A DNA stretch of 64,000 nucleotides from Alteromonas stellipolaris. Lineage in GTDB: Bacteria; Pseudomonadota; Gammaproteobacteria; Enterobacterales; Alteromonadaceae. Position 1 is the stretch's first letter. The number at the start of each line of letters is the position of its first letter. Position numbers and translations under genes: made by a program. A model generated the notes under the pieces. The model was given only the letters and a program-made list of their open reading frames with translations. It did not search any database and was not told the DNA's origin. The stretch lies in contig NZ_CP013926.1 of assembly GCF_001562115.1 (NCBI RefSeq), positions 1,674,001-1,738,000 of the forward strand, given 5' to 3'. This document shows, one piece after another, positions 37,626-48,558 of this stretch.

Positions 37626-38192
37626 TTACTTTTTGTCGAACAAGATATCCATTACATCGGCTAGTTCGCCTTTGCCTTCGCGGATTTCTTCTTCGCTCAA
37701 ACCAGCGATTTCATGTGGGAATACTAACCACTCGTCACTTTCGTTCACAAAGTAATCAGGCACTATGTCAGTAGTGTTGTTCTGAGGCTTGTACCAAGGG
37801 CATGCAATACGAATGTCTTTTGGCATATTCAAACGCATCAGTTTGCGAATTTGCTGAATAAGCGCATCAACACTACGGCCTGAATCGAAAACATCATCAA
37901 CAATAAGTAGCTTGTGTTCTGCATCAGCGTTTTCCACTAAGTAGTGTAAACCGTGAACACGAATTTCTTTAGATTGCTTATTAATGCCATAGTAAGAAGA
38001 AGTACGTACCGCAATGTGGTCGGTAGAATAGTCTTTAAACTCAAAATATTCTTGTACCGCTATGCCGATAGGTGCACCACCGCGCCAAATACCAATGATG
38101 AAATCGGGGCGAAACCCGTCATCATACACCTTTGCTGCTAAACGAAAGGAATCCTGAAGCAACGCTTGCGAGGTGATAAAATTCTTGTTCAT
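37626..38192 (-). CDS. Hypoxanthine/xanthine-type phosphoribosyltransferase
   Basis: The 188-residue type I phosphoribosyltransferase has the PRPP-binding motif LLIVDDVFDSGRSVDALI and an N-terminal DFIIGIWRGGAPIGIAVQEY. It fits the purine salvage (hypoxanthine/guanine/xanthine) group. The base specificity cannot be fixed from sequence alone. It lies 76 bp after lolC in the same orientation and has its own terminator. Confidence 0.85.
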   Translation of the reverse strand: MNKNFITSQALLQDSFRLAAKVYDDGFRPDFIIGIWRGGAPIGIAVQEYFEFKDYSTDHIAVRTSSYYGINKQSKEIRVHGLHYLVENADAEHKLLIVDDVFDSGRSVDALIQQIRKLMRLNMPKDIRIACPWYKPQNNTTDIVPDYFVNESDEWLVFPHEIAGLSEEEIREGKGELADVMDILFDKK

Positions 38193-38268
38193 GACGTCTC
38201 ACTGGCCGAAATTTAAAGTCCGCGATTATAGTGAATTTCGCCGCGATTTGCACGGCAATTTAACTATC

Positions 38269-39483
38269 TTATTCGTTTTGAAGTGCTTGCGAAGGTTGCG
38301 TTTTCATGGCACGCCTAGCAGGGTAAATACTCGCCACAATACAAAGTAACAATGAAAATAGCGTGACAGAAACAATTTGCAGCCAGTGCATATCAATAGG
38401 TAGCCCCTGCCCGTCTGACGACAACGCAATAGGCACATTAAGCAAACTCATCACAGGGTTTAACAGTAAAGTAATAGCCACACCTGCAACTAATCCAATA
38501 CCTGCGCCCTTTACGCCATTAAACAGCCCATTCAATACAAATACCGTCATAATGGTGCTTGGTAGCATGCCTTGGGTTTGCAATACCGCAATATCGCCCT
38601 GCTTTTCCGACACCACCATCACCAAAGACGAAACCAAATTAAACGCTGCCACAGCAATAATTAACAGCAGCATTAAGAACATCATGTTCTTTTCCATTTT
38701 TACTGCATCGAACAAGGGCCCTTGGCGCTCGCGCCAGGTACGTACAGGTAAATCCGCGTCAACAATAGGTTTGAGCGTGTCTTGATACAAAAAGGCATCG
38801 TCTAAGAATAATCTGGTAGCCGTGTTCTTGCCCGATACATCTCGTAATAACCGGTTCACATCATCAAGCTGCATATAAATAACTTTGTCATCCATTTGCG
38901 AGCCCATGTCGAACACACCTGAAATAGTGACCAACCGCTGGCTTGGCATACGGCCAAATGGAGTGTACACGCTGGCACCAGCCACCATTACCCGAAGTTT
39001 GTCGCCGGCCCGCACATTCAATTGCATAGAAAGGGCACGGCCAATAATAGCGTTGTAACTACCTGCCGTTAGGCTATCAAAACTACCCTGTTGCATTTCG
39101 TGGGCTACCATAGTGTGCTGCGTCATGCTATCCGCTTGCACGCCATGTAACTGTACACCACGTAAGTCTGAGCGAGACTGCACTACTGCTTCGGCTTCTC
39201 GAAAAGGCATGCTTGCCACCACATTAGGCAAGCCCATTACAAAGCTTTCTTCAACAGGCGCATTAATTTCAATATGAGGCACTATGCCCAAAATGCGCTG
39301 CTTTAACTGGGCTTCAAAGCCATTCATAACAGAAAGCACAATAATAAGCGCAGTAAGGCCAAGGGCAATACCAGCAACAGAAAAACGATTGATAAAGGAA
39401 ACAAAGCTATTTTGGCTAGACGACTGCGCCGGGCCAGATTTCGCATACCGATAAGCAATAAAAGCGGGAAGAGGGAAATACAT
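38269..39483 (-). CDS. lolC: Lipoprotein-releasing ABC transporter permease
   Basis: The 404-residue inner-membrane protein has four transmembrane helices, one at the N-terminus and three near the C-terminus, with a large periplasmic loop between. IALGLTALIIVLSVMNGFE, a hook-like PSQRLV region (YTPFGRMPSQRL) and MEKNMMFLMLLLIIAVAAFNLVSSL agree with LolC rather than LolE. LolCDE releases lipoproteins from the inner membrane to LolA. The usual downstream lolD and lolE are not here: the next gene is the phosphoribosyltransferase. It is divergent from the PilZ-like gene. Confidence 0.9.
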   Translation of the reverse strand: MYFPLPAFIAYRYAKSGPAQSSSQNSFVSFINRFSVAGIALGLTALIIVLSVMNGFEAQLKQRILGIVPHIEINAPVEESFVMGLPNVVASMPFREAEAVVQSRSDLRGVQLHGVQADSMTQHTMVAHEMQQGSFDSLTAGSYNAIIGRALSMQLNVRAGDKLRVMVAGASVYTPFGRMPSQRLVTISGVFDMGSQMDDKVIYMQLDDVNRLLRDVSGKNTATRLFLDDAFLYQDTLKPIVDADLPVRTWRERQGPLFDAVKMEKNMMFLMLLLIIAVAAFNLVSSLVMVVSEKQGDIAVLQTQGMLPSTIMTVFVLNGLFNGVKGAGIGLVAGVAITLLLNPVMSLLNVPIALSSDGQGLPIDMHWLQIVSVTLFSLLLCIVASIYPARRAMKTQPSQALQNE

Positions 39484-39590
39484 AATGCGCGCTTAGTCCA
39501 AAGGTGTGATGACGGGGCAATCTCAAAATAGTAAAGTGCGTATACTACGTGTAAGCTACTGGCCGTACAAGATAAGTGGCGGGAGATATG

Positions 39591-40190
39591 ATGGAAAACC
39601 TAAGCCTAGAAGAAAAAAAAGCCCAGTTCGATGAGTATTTCTCTATTCAGCACAGCGTTAATATTAACGTGAAACCACTCGCTGAAGGTGAATCCGTGCC
39701 TTCTGAAGCGGGTTTAGAGCAAGCCATGCCCTACGCGTTTCGTGTAGCCAGCGAAATGGCTAGCATTGAAGCTCAAGCACTTCGCCCGTTGCGCCATTTA
39801 AGCGACCATGCTGAATCGTTGGCTGAATATCTAAATCACCAAGCCCGCAAAATAGATTTGATGATGTCATTTATTTTGCACCAGCAAGATGAACCAGATC
39901 ATCGTTTTAGCACAATAAAGCTCGGTGGCGGGGGCGTAATTATTAAAAGCCCAACCGCTATGAACATCGGCAGCCAAGCTGAACTTAAGTTATTTCTTGA
40001 TACAGAAGCGGCCGCCATATTTTGCTATGGAGAAGTTATTACTTGCGAGAACGTCGAGGATAGCTACCATATAGCTTTTGTTTTCAATAGCATCCGCGAG
40101 CAAGATCAAGAATTGCTTGTTCGAGCCAGCTTGCATTTGCAAACGCAGCAACTTAAAAAGCGCGCGCAAGATAAGGCTTCCGGAGCCTAG
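39591..40190 (+). CDS. PilZ-like domain protein
   Basis: The 199-residue protein has a helical N-terminal half and a C-terminal beta-rich segment (STIKLGGGGVIIKSP, GSQAELKLFLD) laid out like PilZ. The c-di-GMP signature residues RxxxR and DxSxxG are not evident, so binding is doubtful. The start at 39591 is preceded by GGGAG with suitable spacing; in-frame starts at 39588 and 39576 are less likely. It is upstream of mfd and divergent from lolC. Confidence 0.6.
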   Translation: MENLSLEEKKAQFDEYFSIQHSVNINVKPLAEGESVPSEAGLEQAMPYAFRVASEMASIEAQALRPLRHLSDHAESLAEYLNHQARKIDLMMSFILHQQDEPDHRFSTIKLGGGGVIIKSPTAMNIGSQAELKLFLDTEAAAIFCYGEVITCENVEDSYHIAFVFNSIREQDQELLVRASLHLQTQQLKKRAQDKASGA

Positions 40191-40271
40191 TACTAAAAAA
40201 GCCATACAACAAAAGTCAGAAAACAGAAGCAAGCAACACACTTAAACCGAATAAGTAGTTTATAGGACGAC

Positions 40272-43200
40272 ATGACAGCAACTCTTTTATCTTTGCCTTT
40301 GCCGACCCAGAAAAAATCCGCCTCTGTGCAAGACCACAAGCAATGGGGTCAGTTACAAGGCAGCAGCGCCGCACTGTGCATCACTCAAGCACAAGCCCAA
40401 TACAACGGCCCTATTGTGCTGGTAACAGCCGACACACCTTCGGCGCTAAAACTAGAAAAAGAGTTGGCGTTTTTTATGCCCAGCAATAAAGCTGAGCAAC
40501 CAAATGTACCTATTACGGTATTTCCCGATTGGGAAACCCTGCCCTACGATTCGTTTTCTCCACACCAAGATATTGTCTCGCAGCGCTTAGAAACTTTATT
40601 TCGCTTTACCCAGCAGGTAAATGGTATTTTCATTGTGCCGGTAAACACCTTGATGCAACGTTTGGCACCTACCGACTACCTCGCAAAATATTTGTTGATG
40701 CTGAATAAGGGAGACACCCTTGATAGAGACCAATTCAGACGCAACTTAGAACAAGCGGGCTACTTACACGTAAGCCAGGTAATGAGCCACAGTGAATTTT
40801 CGGTGCGCGGTAGCATTATCGATTTATTCCCCATGGGTAGCGACAAGCCGTTTCGTATTGATTTGTTCGACGACGAAGTAGACTCTATTCGCTTTTTCGA
40901 TACCGAAACCCAACGGTCTGGCGATGCGGTTGAAAAAATAAAGCTGTTGCCCGCACGGGAATTCCCTACCGACAAAGAATCTATTACCCTTTTCCGTCAG
41001 CGCTTTTTAGAAAAGTTCGATGCGAACAACGCCTCAGAATCGGTGTTTTCTCAAGTCACAAAAGGCACCATGCCAAGCGGCGTTGAATATTACTTGCCGC
41101 TGTTTTTTGATAAAACCGCTACCTTGTTTGATTACCTGCACCCCAAAAGTGTGCTGTTGTTACACGGTGACGTACAAGATGCCAGCGAGTTTTTCTGGGC
41201 AGACATTCAAGAGCGTTACGAACAACACAGATACAACCCAGCAAGGCCTTTACTGCCACCTGAAGATTTATTTTTACCTATAAATACCTTGTTCGGCGAA
41301 ATTAAACAGTGGCCGCGTGTATCCCTGTCAAAAGAAATCATTGAAGAAAAGCCGGGCAGTTTCAACTTAGGCTGCGATAAGCTTGACGATATTGCTATTA
41401 ACACCCAAAAGAAAGTACCGGCTGAACAATTAATTGCCACGGTGAACAATGCCAAAAAGCGCGGTGCTAAAGTGCTATTTTGCGCAGAAACCCAAGGCCG
41501 CCGTGAAGGGCTGCTTACCGTATTACAAAAGGCGGGCATTAAGCCCAAAGCGGCTGAATCGTTCAACTCGTTTGTTAGTGCCAGCGATAACATTGGTATT
41601 ACCGTAGGCATGGTTGAAAATAGCTTTAACTGGCGAAGTGATAGTGGCGAATTGCTGTTTATCACCGAAACCGAGCTATTAGGCCATAAAGTAAGCCAGC
41701 GTAGGCTTCGCGATAAGCGTACGGCTACCGACGAAAGTGCCATTATTCGCAACTTGGCTGAGCTTACTACCGGTCAGCCCGTTGTGCATTTAGATCATGG
41801 TGTGGGCCGTTACATTGGCATGCAAACCCTAGATGCAGGCGGCGTTACCACTGAATACTTGTGCATTGAATACGCCAAGCAAGCCAAGCTGTATGTGCCC
41901 GTAGCGTCATTACACCTAATTTCAAGGTACACGGGCGGCGATGCCGATCACGCACCGCTTAATTCACTTGGCACTGATGCATGGAGCAAAGCTAAACAAA
42001 AAGCGGCTGAAAAAGTACGCGATGTGGCCGCTGAATTACTTGATGTATACGCACGACGTGCCGCAAAGCCAGGCTTTGCTTACAATATTGATTGGGACGA
42101 CTACCAAAAATTCTCCGACAGCTTCCCGTTTGAAGAAACGCCGGATCAGGCACAAGCTATTGCGGCGGTTATTCATGACATGGGTAGCCCACAAGCCATG
42201 GACAGATTGGTATGCGGTGACGTAGGTTTCGGTAAAACCGAAGTCGCCATGCGTGCGGCATTCTTAGCCGCGAACCAAGGCAAACAAGTGGCTATTTTGG
42301 TGCCCACTACCCTACTTGCCCAACAGCATCACGAGAACTTTAAAGATAGATTCGCCGCATGGCCGTTTGAAATTGAAGTCATGAGTCGATTCGTTAGCGC
42401 TAAAGGCCAAAAAGAAACCATGCAGCGCCTTGCCGATGGCAAGGTAGATATTGTAGTAGGCACGCATAAGTTGCTGTCGAACGATATTAAATTCAGCGAC
42501 TTAGGCTTAGTGATCATTGATGAAGAGCATCGCTTCGGGGTGCGTCAAAAAGAGAAGCTAAAATCCCTTCGCGCCGATGTAGATATTCTTACCCTTACCG
42601 CTACGCCTATTCCTAGAACCCTGAATATGGCTATGTCGGGTATGCGTGACTTATCGATTATTGCTACCGCGCCAGCAAGACGTTTATCAATTAAAACCTT
42701 TGTACAACAACGCAATAAAGCCATCATTCGTGAAGCTATAATGCGTGAAATTTTACGTGGTGGGCAGGTGTACTTCCTTCACAACGAAGTAGATACCATA
42801 GCCAGAACTGCCGAAGAAATTGCCGAAATTGTACCTGAAGCGCGTATTGCCATGGGCCACGGCCAAATGCGCGAACGCGAACTTGAAAATGTAATGAGCG
42901 ACTTCTACCACCAGCGCTACAACGTGTTGGTGTGTACCACCATTATTGAAACCGGTATTGATGTACCCAGTGCTAATACCATCATAATGGACAGAGCCGA
43001 TCACTTAGGCCTAGCCCAATTGCACCAATTGCGTGGCCGTGTGGGGCGTTCACACCACCAAGCCTACGCTTATTTACTTACGCCGCATCCTAAGCGTATG
43101 ACCAAAGACGCAGCTAAGCGACTAGACGCTATTTCTAAACTTGAAGATTTAGGGGCAGGTTTTGCGCTAGCCACCCACGACCTTGAAATTCGTGGCGCAG

Positions 43201-43778
43201 GTGAACTATTGGGCGATGACCAGTCTGGCCAAATTGCCAGTATCGGATTTAGCCTTTACATGGATATGCTAGATAGAGCGGTAACATCACTAAAAGAAGG
43301 CAAAGAGCCTTCGCTAGACGATGCCATGGCAGGCCACACAGAAGTTGAGCTTCGTATTCCTGCCCTTCTGCCTGATGACTATATTGCTGACGTAAACACT
43401 AGGTTATCGCTATATAAACGCTTAGCCAGCTGTAAAAACCAAGACGATATAGACGAATTCCAAGTAGAATGTATCGACCGCTTCGGTTTATTGCCTGAAC
43501 CCGCTAAAAACTTAGTAGAAGTGGCGGAAATAAAAATAAAAGCAGAAGCTATAGGCGTGCTTAAAGTAGACTTGTCAGCACAAGGCGGTACCATAGAGTT
43601 TACAGATACCACCAAGGTTGACCCTGGCTATATTATTCAGCTTGTACAAACCAAGCCAAATACTTTCAAATTTGAAGGCAGCCAGAAACTACGATTAGTA
43701 AAACAGACTGATACCGCAAAAGCGCGCATTGCGTTTATTAGCGATATCATTGCCGACCTTGCAAAGGAGTCGCGATAA
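40272..43778 (+). CDS. mfd: Transcription-repair coupling factor
   Basis: The 1168-residue protein has the full domain set. UvrB-like N-terminal modules are followed by the RNA-polymerase interaction domain (around [17 protein letters not shown]). The RecG-like helicase core has Walker [20 protein letters not shown], and [11 protein letters not shown], and a C-terminal TRCF domain closes the protein. It removes stalled RNA polymerase at lesions and recruits UvrA. The start has TAGGACGAC ahead of it, and the next gene begins 1 bp after its stop. Confidence 0.97.
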   Translation: MTATLLSLPLPTQKKSASVQDHKQWGQLQGSSAALCITQAQAQYNGPIVLVTADTPSALKLEKELAFFMPSNKAEQPNVPITVFPDWETLPYDSFSPHQDIVSQRLETLFRFTQQVNGIFIVPVNTLMQRLAPTDYLAKYLLMLNKGDTLDRDQFRRNLEQAGYLHVSQVMSHSEFSVRGSIIDLFPMGSDKPFRIDLFDDEVDSIRFFDTETQRSGDAVEKIKLLPAREFPTDKESITLFRQRFLEKFDANNASESVFSQVTKGTMPSGVEYYLPLFFDKTATLFDYLHPKSVLLLHGDVQDASEFFWADIQERYEQHRYNPARPLLPPEDLFLPINTLFGEIKQWPRVSLSKEIIEEKPGSFNLGCDKLDDIAINTQKKVPAEQLIATVNNAKKRGAKVLFCAETQGRREGLLTVLQKAGIKPKAAESFNSFVSASDNIGITVGMVENSFNWRSDSGELLFITETELLGHKVSQRRLRDKRTATDESAIIRNLAELTTGQPVVHLDHGVGRYIGMQTLDAGGVTTEYLCIEYAKQAKLYVPVASLHLISRYTGGDADHAPLNSLGTDAWSKAKQKAAEKVRDVAAELLDVYARRAAKPGFAYNIDWDDYQKFSDSFPFEETPDQAQAIAAVIHDMGSPQAMDRLVCGDVGFGKTEVAMRAAFLAANQGKQVAILVPTTLLAQQHHENFKDRFAAWPFEIEVMSRFVSAKGQKETMQRLADGKVDIVVGTHKLLSNDIKFSDLGLVIIDEEHRFGVRQKEKLKSLRADVDILTLTATPIPRTLNMAMSGMRDLSIIATAPARRLSIKTFVQQRNKAIIREAIMREILRGGQVYFLHNEVDTIARTAEEIAEIVPEARIAMGHGQMRERELENVMSDFYHQRYNVLVCTTIIETGIDVPSANTIIMDRADHLGLAQLHQLRGRVGRSHHQAYAYLLTPHPKRMTKDAAKRLDAISKLEDLGAGFALATHDLEIRGAGELLGDDQSGQIASIGFSLYMDMLDRAVTSLKEGKEPSLDDAMAGHTEVELRIPALLPDDYIADVNTRLSLYKRLASCKNQDDIDEFQVECIDRFGLLPEPAKNLVEVAEIKIKAEAIGVLKVDLSAQGGTIEFTDTTKVDPGYIIQLVQTKPNTFKFEGSQKLRLVKQTDTAKARIAFISDIIADLAKESR

Positions 43779-43779
43779 C

Positions 43780-45354
43780 ATGAGGTTTTTTCGTTGGAGC
43801 CCACTACTTGCTGTATTGGCTTCTACCCCGTTGTTGGCAGATGACGACTGGTGGTTTGATGTTGAAGTTATTGTTTTTGAAAGAAAGGTGGCAATGTCTG
43901 CCCTTGAAGAGCAGTTCGACTTAGCTGATTCCCTTGCAGTTCCTGCCACAGATGCCGATGTGATAGGTGCGGTTATAACCCCTGATATCAGCATGCTTAA
44001 ACAAGGCATTGCAGTTTGTGGTGAAACCAACACCCTTGAATGGCCTGAATTCGATTATTTCGCTAATGTTTCTGGTGAAATGAATAGGCCATCTGGCTCG
44101 CTGGCCGCAGGCCAAATAGCTGGGCAAGCCTCTAGCCAATTAACTGGGCAAGCCTCGAACACAAAGTCTGGTGCGGCCTACTCAAATCAAACTCAATCTA
44201 CTCGAACTAACTTCGCCGATGAACTGAGCTCTCAGGCATTAAATGATGACTTATCAAATGATGGCTTATCTCCAGAAGAAATAGCCGCTCATTGGGTTGC
44301 GTTTTTAGGGTTAGATGAAATTGAAACCATTAGGGTACCGAACCAGCCGTATTGTGTGGTGCATAAGCCTTGGTTGAGTTATTACGATAGTAAATGGCAT
44401 ATTCATCGCCCAGACAACCGCTTACCAGCCCCTAAAGAGCTACCTATCACTCCTGAAGGTAACGATTGGCCATACGCTAGCCACGCCCATTTATTAACGA
44501 AGAATGCTCAAGAGATGTCGTCGTTGTCGCGACAAATTAGACAAAACCGCGACCTCACTCGCTTGTTACATGTTACTTGGCGTCAGCCTGTAAAATTCGG
44601 TAAAGACAAAGCCTTTAACGTTCGCCTTTTTGCCGGTAATAACTTTTCAGATGAGTTTGACCAAGACGGCGTTCAGCGCCCACCGCAGCCACCTTTGCGC
44701 TTTGGCAGTGCTACGTCGTTGACGGTAAATCAAAGCTCAAGCGAACTTGATGAAAACAGCTTCGATGAAAACAGCTATCAGAATTTGGAAGACAAAATCC
44801 AGCGCCTTGATGCCAGCTCTGCCGGCGGATTGAACGAAAGCCAGGATTACACCCAGCAGCTTTCATCAAACATAGACAGCACCGAAACCATGACAAGTGA
44901 CTTCTTTTACGATTTAGATGCACGGCTTGCTAGCCCTGTGCCCATATTGTTTAAAGATTTACTAGCGTTAGACAACGCAGATGTTATCGACGATGCCGAT
45001 GAAAGCAATATAAGTGCGGCATTTCGTGCGCCTATTTGGAAAGTAGACGGCAACATGAAGGTATTTTTAAAATACATAAACCGTGTGCCTTATTTGCATA
45101 TCGACAGCGAGCTTTTCTATCGCCAGCCTATTCCTGTTGAAGGCCAAACGGCAACAAACTCGACAAGCGCTATTAGTAGCCTAAACAGCAGCAATGTTTC
45201 CGCCAACGCTACGCCGGAATATCAGTTAGTGTCGTTACCCTTTAGTGAACAGCGCCGTGTAATAAGTAACCAGCTTCATTACTTTGATCACCCCCTGTTT
45301 GGCATGGTGGTGCAAATTCGCCGTTACAAACGCCCTAGCGCGCCCGAAGAATAA
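43780..45354 (+). CDS. csiV: CsiV family peptidoglycan-binding protein
   Basis: The 524-residue protein has an N-terminal signal peptide (RFFRWSPLLAVLASTPLLA) followed by WWFDVEVIVFERK, characteristic of CsiV. The start at 43780 is set by the signal peptide and the 1-bp spacing after mfd; a longer frame extends back into mfd. A Gln/Ser-rich central stretch with repeated GQASxxL blocks and a Ser-rich segment near the C-terminus are low-complexity insertions. CsiV proteins act in the cell envelope and are linked to septal wall and filament control. The mfd-csiV order is a shared feature of related genomes. Confidence 0.82.
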   Translation: MRFFRWSPLLAVLASTPLLADDDWWFDVEVIVFERKVAMSALEEQFDLADSLAVPATDADVIGAVITPDISMLKQGIAVCGETNTLEWPEFDYFANVSGEMNRPSGSLAAGQIAGQASSQLTGQASNTKSGAAYSNQTQSTRTNFADELSSQALNDDLSNDGLSPEEIAAHWVAFLGLDEIETIRVPNQPYCVVHKPWLSYYDSKWHIHRPDNRLPAPKELPITPEGNDWPYASHAHLLTKNAQEMSSLSRQIRQNRDLTRLLHVTWRQPVKFGKDKAFNVRLFAGNNFSDEFDQDGVQRPPQPPLRFGSATSLTVNQSSSELDENSFDENSYQNLEDKIQRLDASSAGGLNESQDYTQQLSSNIDSTETMTSDFFYDLDARLASPVPILFKDLLALDNADVIDDADESNISAAFRAPIWKVDGNMKVFLKYINRVPYLHIDSELFYRQPIPVEGQTATNSTSAISSLNSSNVSANATPEYQLVSLPFSEQRRVISNQLHYFDHPLFGMVVQIRRYKRPSAPEE

Positions 45355-45407
45355 GTTTTTGTAGACAACGCTTGTGAAAAGTAAAAACCCAAGGACTAAA
45401 TACCAGC

Positions 45408-45923
45408 ATGAAAATTTATACCCGTTCCGGTGACAAAGGCAGTACGCAGATATATGCCGATAAGCCAGTAAGAGTAGAAAAAGACGATGCGGTAGTACAA
45501 AGCTACGGTGATATTGATGAACTAAACAGTCACTTGGGTTTGTTGGCCGCTATGGTAGCCGTGCATCTAAAAGAAGACATTTATACTATTCAGCGCAACC
45601 TGTTTCAGGCAGGTTTTGCTATTTCAGCTAGCTCTACCTTAACGCAAGACGATGTTGTTAAGCTTGAAAGTGATATTGATAAAATGACAGCCACACTGGG
45701 CCCGCAAACTACCTTTGTACTACCTGGCGGCAGTAAAGCGGCTGCCCAAAGCCATGTATGCCGTGCAGTATGCCGACGAGCCGAGCGTGCGGTTATAGTG
45801 CTTACCAAGCACTACGATGTACCTGCCGTAGTGCCTGCTTACTTAAACCGGTTGTCTGACTACTTGTTTACCTTCGCCCGCTTCTTAAATGCCGAAGCCG
45901 GTTTTGATGAAGTGGCCGTATAA
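45408..45923 (+). CDS. Cob(I)yrinic acid a,c-diamide adenosyltransferase (PduO-type)
   Basis: The 171-residue PduO-type ATP:cobalamin adenosyltransferase makes adenosylcobalamin from cob(I)alamin. The N-terminal KIYTRSGDKGSTQIYADK loop binds ATP. SYGDIDELNSHLG and the C-terminal VCRAVCRRAERAVIVL and YLNRLSDYLFTFAR motifs are typical. No cobalamin-dependent enzyme gene is adjacent. It is separated from csiV by 53 bp and may be cotranscribed. Confidence 0.93.
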   Translation: MKIYTRSGDKGSTQIYADKPVRVEKDDAVVQSYGDIDELNSHLGLLAAMVAVHLKEDIYTIQRNLFQAGFAISASSTLTQDDVVKLESDIDKMTATLGPQTTFVLPGGSKAAAQSHVCRAVCRRAERAVIVLTKHYDVPAVVPAYLNRLSDYLFTFARFLNAEAGFDEVAV

Positions 45924-46023
45924 GCACGGCTAACGCCTCACGGCATTCAGGTAAGTGAAATTTACGCTAACTAAACGCTAATAAATAGTCGCTAAATAAC
46001 GCTTACCTGTACAGATAAGAAAA

Positions 46024-47415
46024 CTAGGTGCGCGTTAATAGCACACCAGCGGTAACCACAAATGCCACTATAATATTCAGCACTACGCCCTCGCGTACCA
46101 TGGTTTTCACCGTAAGCTCACCGCTGCTATACACAATGGCGTTTACCGGTGTTGCCACTGGCATCATAAACGCGCAACTGGCACTAATAGCGGCTGGCAT
46201 CATAAGAATAAGCGGGTCTACATTTATGGCCACAGCGGCACTGGCCAAAATAGGCATCAATAACGTGGCCGTGGCTGTATTTGAAGTAATTTCAGTTACA
46301 AAACTTACCGATAAGCACAGCACTAGTACCAACAAGAACAGCGGTAACACCGCTAGCCCGGTTAAGCCCTGCCCTAGCAATTCACTTAAGCCCGACGCCG
46401 TGAAGGCTTGCGCCAAACAAATACCCCCAGCAAACACCAACAACATTCCCCAAGGAATTTGCTGAGCGGTGTTCCAGTCGAGCAAGTAGCCTTGTTTGCT
46501 GCCCGTAGCAGTAGGCTCGCGTTCACCATTAGGAATAACACACATTAGCACTACCCCCGCCAATGCGATGGTACTGTCACCCACAAAATCCATACCGAAC
46601 CATGCCGTCCAATAAGGCCTGAACACCCACGCCATGGCCACAAAAGTAAACACGCCCAGCACACGTGCCTCTGCACTTCGCCAAGGGCCAACATCGGGTA
46701 ACCCACCGGTCTTCTCGCCTTTTAAATGCCGAGTTAGCCACAGCGCCATTAGCGGCAATGCCACCAACACAATAGGCACACCGGTTTTCATCCAGTTAAT
46801 AAAGCTAATTTCTGTGCCCGTAGTTTGCTGATACACGCTCATGAAAATAATGTTGGGCGGCGTACCAATAGGCGTACCTACACCGCCCACGCTAGCGGCG
46901 TAAGCAATACCCAGTAACACGGCTACACCTAGTTTAGGCGAATTAGATGCATGAATAATGGCAAGCGCAATGGGCAGTAACATTAGCGTGGTGGCGGTGT
47001 TAGAAATCCACATACTTAAAATAGCTGAGGTAAACATAAAACCAAATACCAGCCTGCGGGCACTGTTCGCACCGGTTAGCCGAATAAGGTACACCGCTAA
47101 ACGTTGATGAACGCCAGATTTTTCTAGCGATTTAGACAACATAAAAGCGCCCATCAGTAACAAGATAACGTGGTTACCTAATGCCGATGCTGCGTCTTGA
47201 TAGCTAATAACCCCCGCCATAGGAAAGGCGAAGAAAGGAATGAGTGCGGGCAGCGCAATGTGCAGAGCTTCGGTAACCCACAACATGGCCACCAGCACGG
47301 TAATGGCCGCACTAATGGCCATAATATGTGACAGGCCTACAAACAACAGCACTCCATACAGAGCAACTGCGCTAACGAAGGATATTATTATTAGTTTCGG
47401 TTTAACCGATTCCAT
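46024..47415 (-). CDS. DASS-family (SLC13) dicarboxylate/sulfate transporter
   Basis: The 463-residue membrane protein has about twelve hydrophobic segments. The DASS-specific motifs WISNTATTLMLLPIAL and FVTEITSNTATATLLMPIL each carry the SNT sodium/substrate-binding signature. It probably imports dicarboxylates or sulfate coupled to Na+. The gene starts inside the end of nagZ (14-bp overlap, same strand), indicating translational coupling. Confidence 0.9.
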   Translation of the reverse strand: MESVKPKLIIISFVSAVALYGVLLFVGLSHIMAISAAITVLVAMLWVTEALHIALPALIPFFAFPMAGVISYQDAASALGNHVILLLMGAFMLSKSLEKSGVHQRLAVYLIRLTGANSARRLVFGFMFTSAILSMWISNTATTLMLLPIALAIIHASNSPKLGVAVLLGIAYAASVGGVGTPIGTPPNIIFMSVYQQTTGTEISFINWMKTGVPIVLVALPLMALWLTRHLKGEKTGGLPDVGPWRSAEARVLGVFTFVAMAWVFRPYWTAWFGMDFVGDSTIALAGVVLMCVIPNGEREPTATGSKQGYLLDWNTAQQIPWGMLLVFAGGICLAQAFTASGLSELLGQGLTGLAVLPLFLLVLVLCLSVSFVTEITSNTATATLLMPILASAAVAINVDPLILMMPAAISASCAFMMPVATPVNAIVYSSGELTVKTMVREGVVLNIIVAFVVTAGVLLTRT

Positions 47416-48472
47416 AGCGCGACAACACCTTTAATGCGTTTTTATAAGCTGCACTGGCATGCACAGCTGGTTTGCGCCCGTAAAGTGAGGTTAAAGCCTC
47501 GAAAGAGTCTGTTGAATGGGGCAGCGCATCTAAAATAGATTCCGCCCCTTTCGGGTTGTTACATGCCAATACCATATGGCAACCTGCTGATAATGCCGCT
47601 TGGGCACGATCGACATAATTTCCGGCAACACTGGCACCGTGCATAGACAGGTCATCAGAGAACACTGCACCGTTAAAGCCCAAGTCTTGCTTTAATATTT
47701 TTTGTAACCAGTGTTCGGAAAAACCGGCTGGCTTGCTATCAACTTGAGAATAAATAACGTGCGCTGGCATTACACCATCTAGCAACTGTTTAGAAATTAA
47801 TCTTTCAAAAACAACCATATCAGTTTGTTTAATTTCTTCAAGGGGTCTTTCGTCTATAGGCAATGCCACATGAGAATCGGGAGCCACACTGCCATGCCCC
47901 GGAAAATGTTTTCCAATAGCTGGCATGTTTGCAACTTGCAAGCCTTCTATTAGCGCACTGGCAAGTGGAATAACCTTTTCTGCAGTTTCGGCAAATGCCC
48001 TGTCGCCAATCACTTGCGATACACCGTTAATATCAAGCACAGGGGCAAAACTAAAATCGATATCTATCTGTTTTAGCTCATGGGCCATAATGGTGCCGCA
48101 CGCTTTAGCTAACTCTAGTGTGGCTTGGTTGACTACAGTCTCTTCTACGTCCTGCTCTTCTTCGGGTAACTCGGTCCAGTGAATATCTTTACCCGCAGCT
48201 TGCGCCTGTACCAACCCCGTTAACTTGCCCATAGCGGGTAACTTGGTAAACCCTTCACGAAAACGTTGAACCCTGCCACCTTCGTGATCTACCGCTATTA
48301 ACAAAGGCCTATTGGCACTTTCTCGAATTTCTTTTACTAACTGAGTAAGTTGCTCGCAATCGTAAAAATTACGGCTAAAAAGTATGACGCCGCCCACCAC
48401 AGGATGTGCTAGTTTTTCTTTCTCTTCAGGCAATAAACGCTCTGCCTGACAGTCAAGCATTAACGGGCCCAT
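47402..48472 (-). CDS. nagZ: Beta-N-acetylhexosaminidase (peptidoglycan recycling)
   Basis: The 356-residue GH3 enzyme removes GlcNAc from 1,6-anhydro-MurNAc peptides in the cytoplasm. Family motifs are IGKHFPGHGSVAPDSHVALP and VFSDDLSMHGASV, the latter with the catalytic aspartate, and an N-terminal MGPLMLDCQAERL aligned with the usual NagZ start. That ATG at 48472 is used; an in-frame ATG 11 codons upstream is an alternative. It is cotranscribed with the DASS transporter. Confidence 0.93.
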   Translation of the reverse strand: MGPLMLDCQAERLLPEEKEKLAHPVVGGVILFSRNFYDCEQLTQLVKEIRESANRPLLIAVDHEGGRVQRFREGFTKLPAMGKLTGLVQAQAAGKDIHWTELPEEEQDVEETVVNQATLELAKACGTIMAHELKQIDIDFSFAPVLDINGVSQVIGDRAFAETAEKVIPLASALIEGLQVANMPAIGKHFPGHGSVAPDSHVALPIDERPLEEIKQTDMVVFERLISKQLLDGVMPAHVIYSQVDSKPAGFSEHWLQKILKQDLGFNGAVFSDDLSMHGASVAGNYVDRAQAALSAGCHMVLACNNPKGAESILDALPHSTDSFEALTSLYGRKPAVHASAAYKNALKVLSRYGIG

Positions 48473-48558
48473 AGTGTTTCTCGCAAACGTGTCATAAAAC
48501 ATCACTTCAAATTTGTAGATAGTGTGGTTAGGATAGAGAAAAAAATGGAGTAATACAC

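Noticed and set aside
40705..40720. GACACCC in mfd (GGAGACACCCTTG)
   Set aside because: Partial match only, in a normal coding context with no insertion.
41216..41752. 178-codon minus-strand open frame
   Set aside because: Antisense to mfd; composition is explained by the mfd codons.
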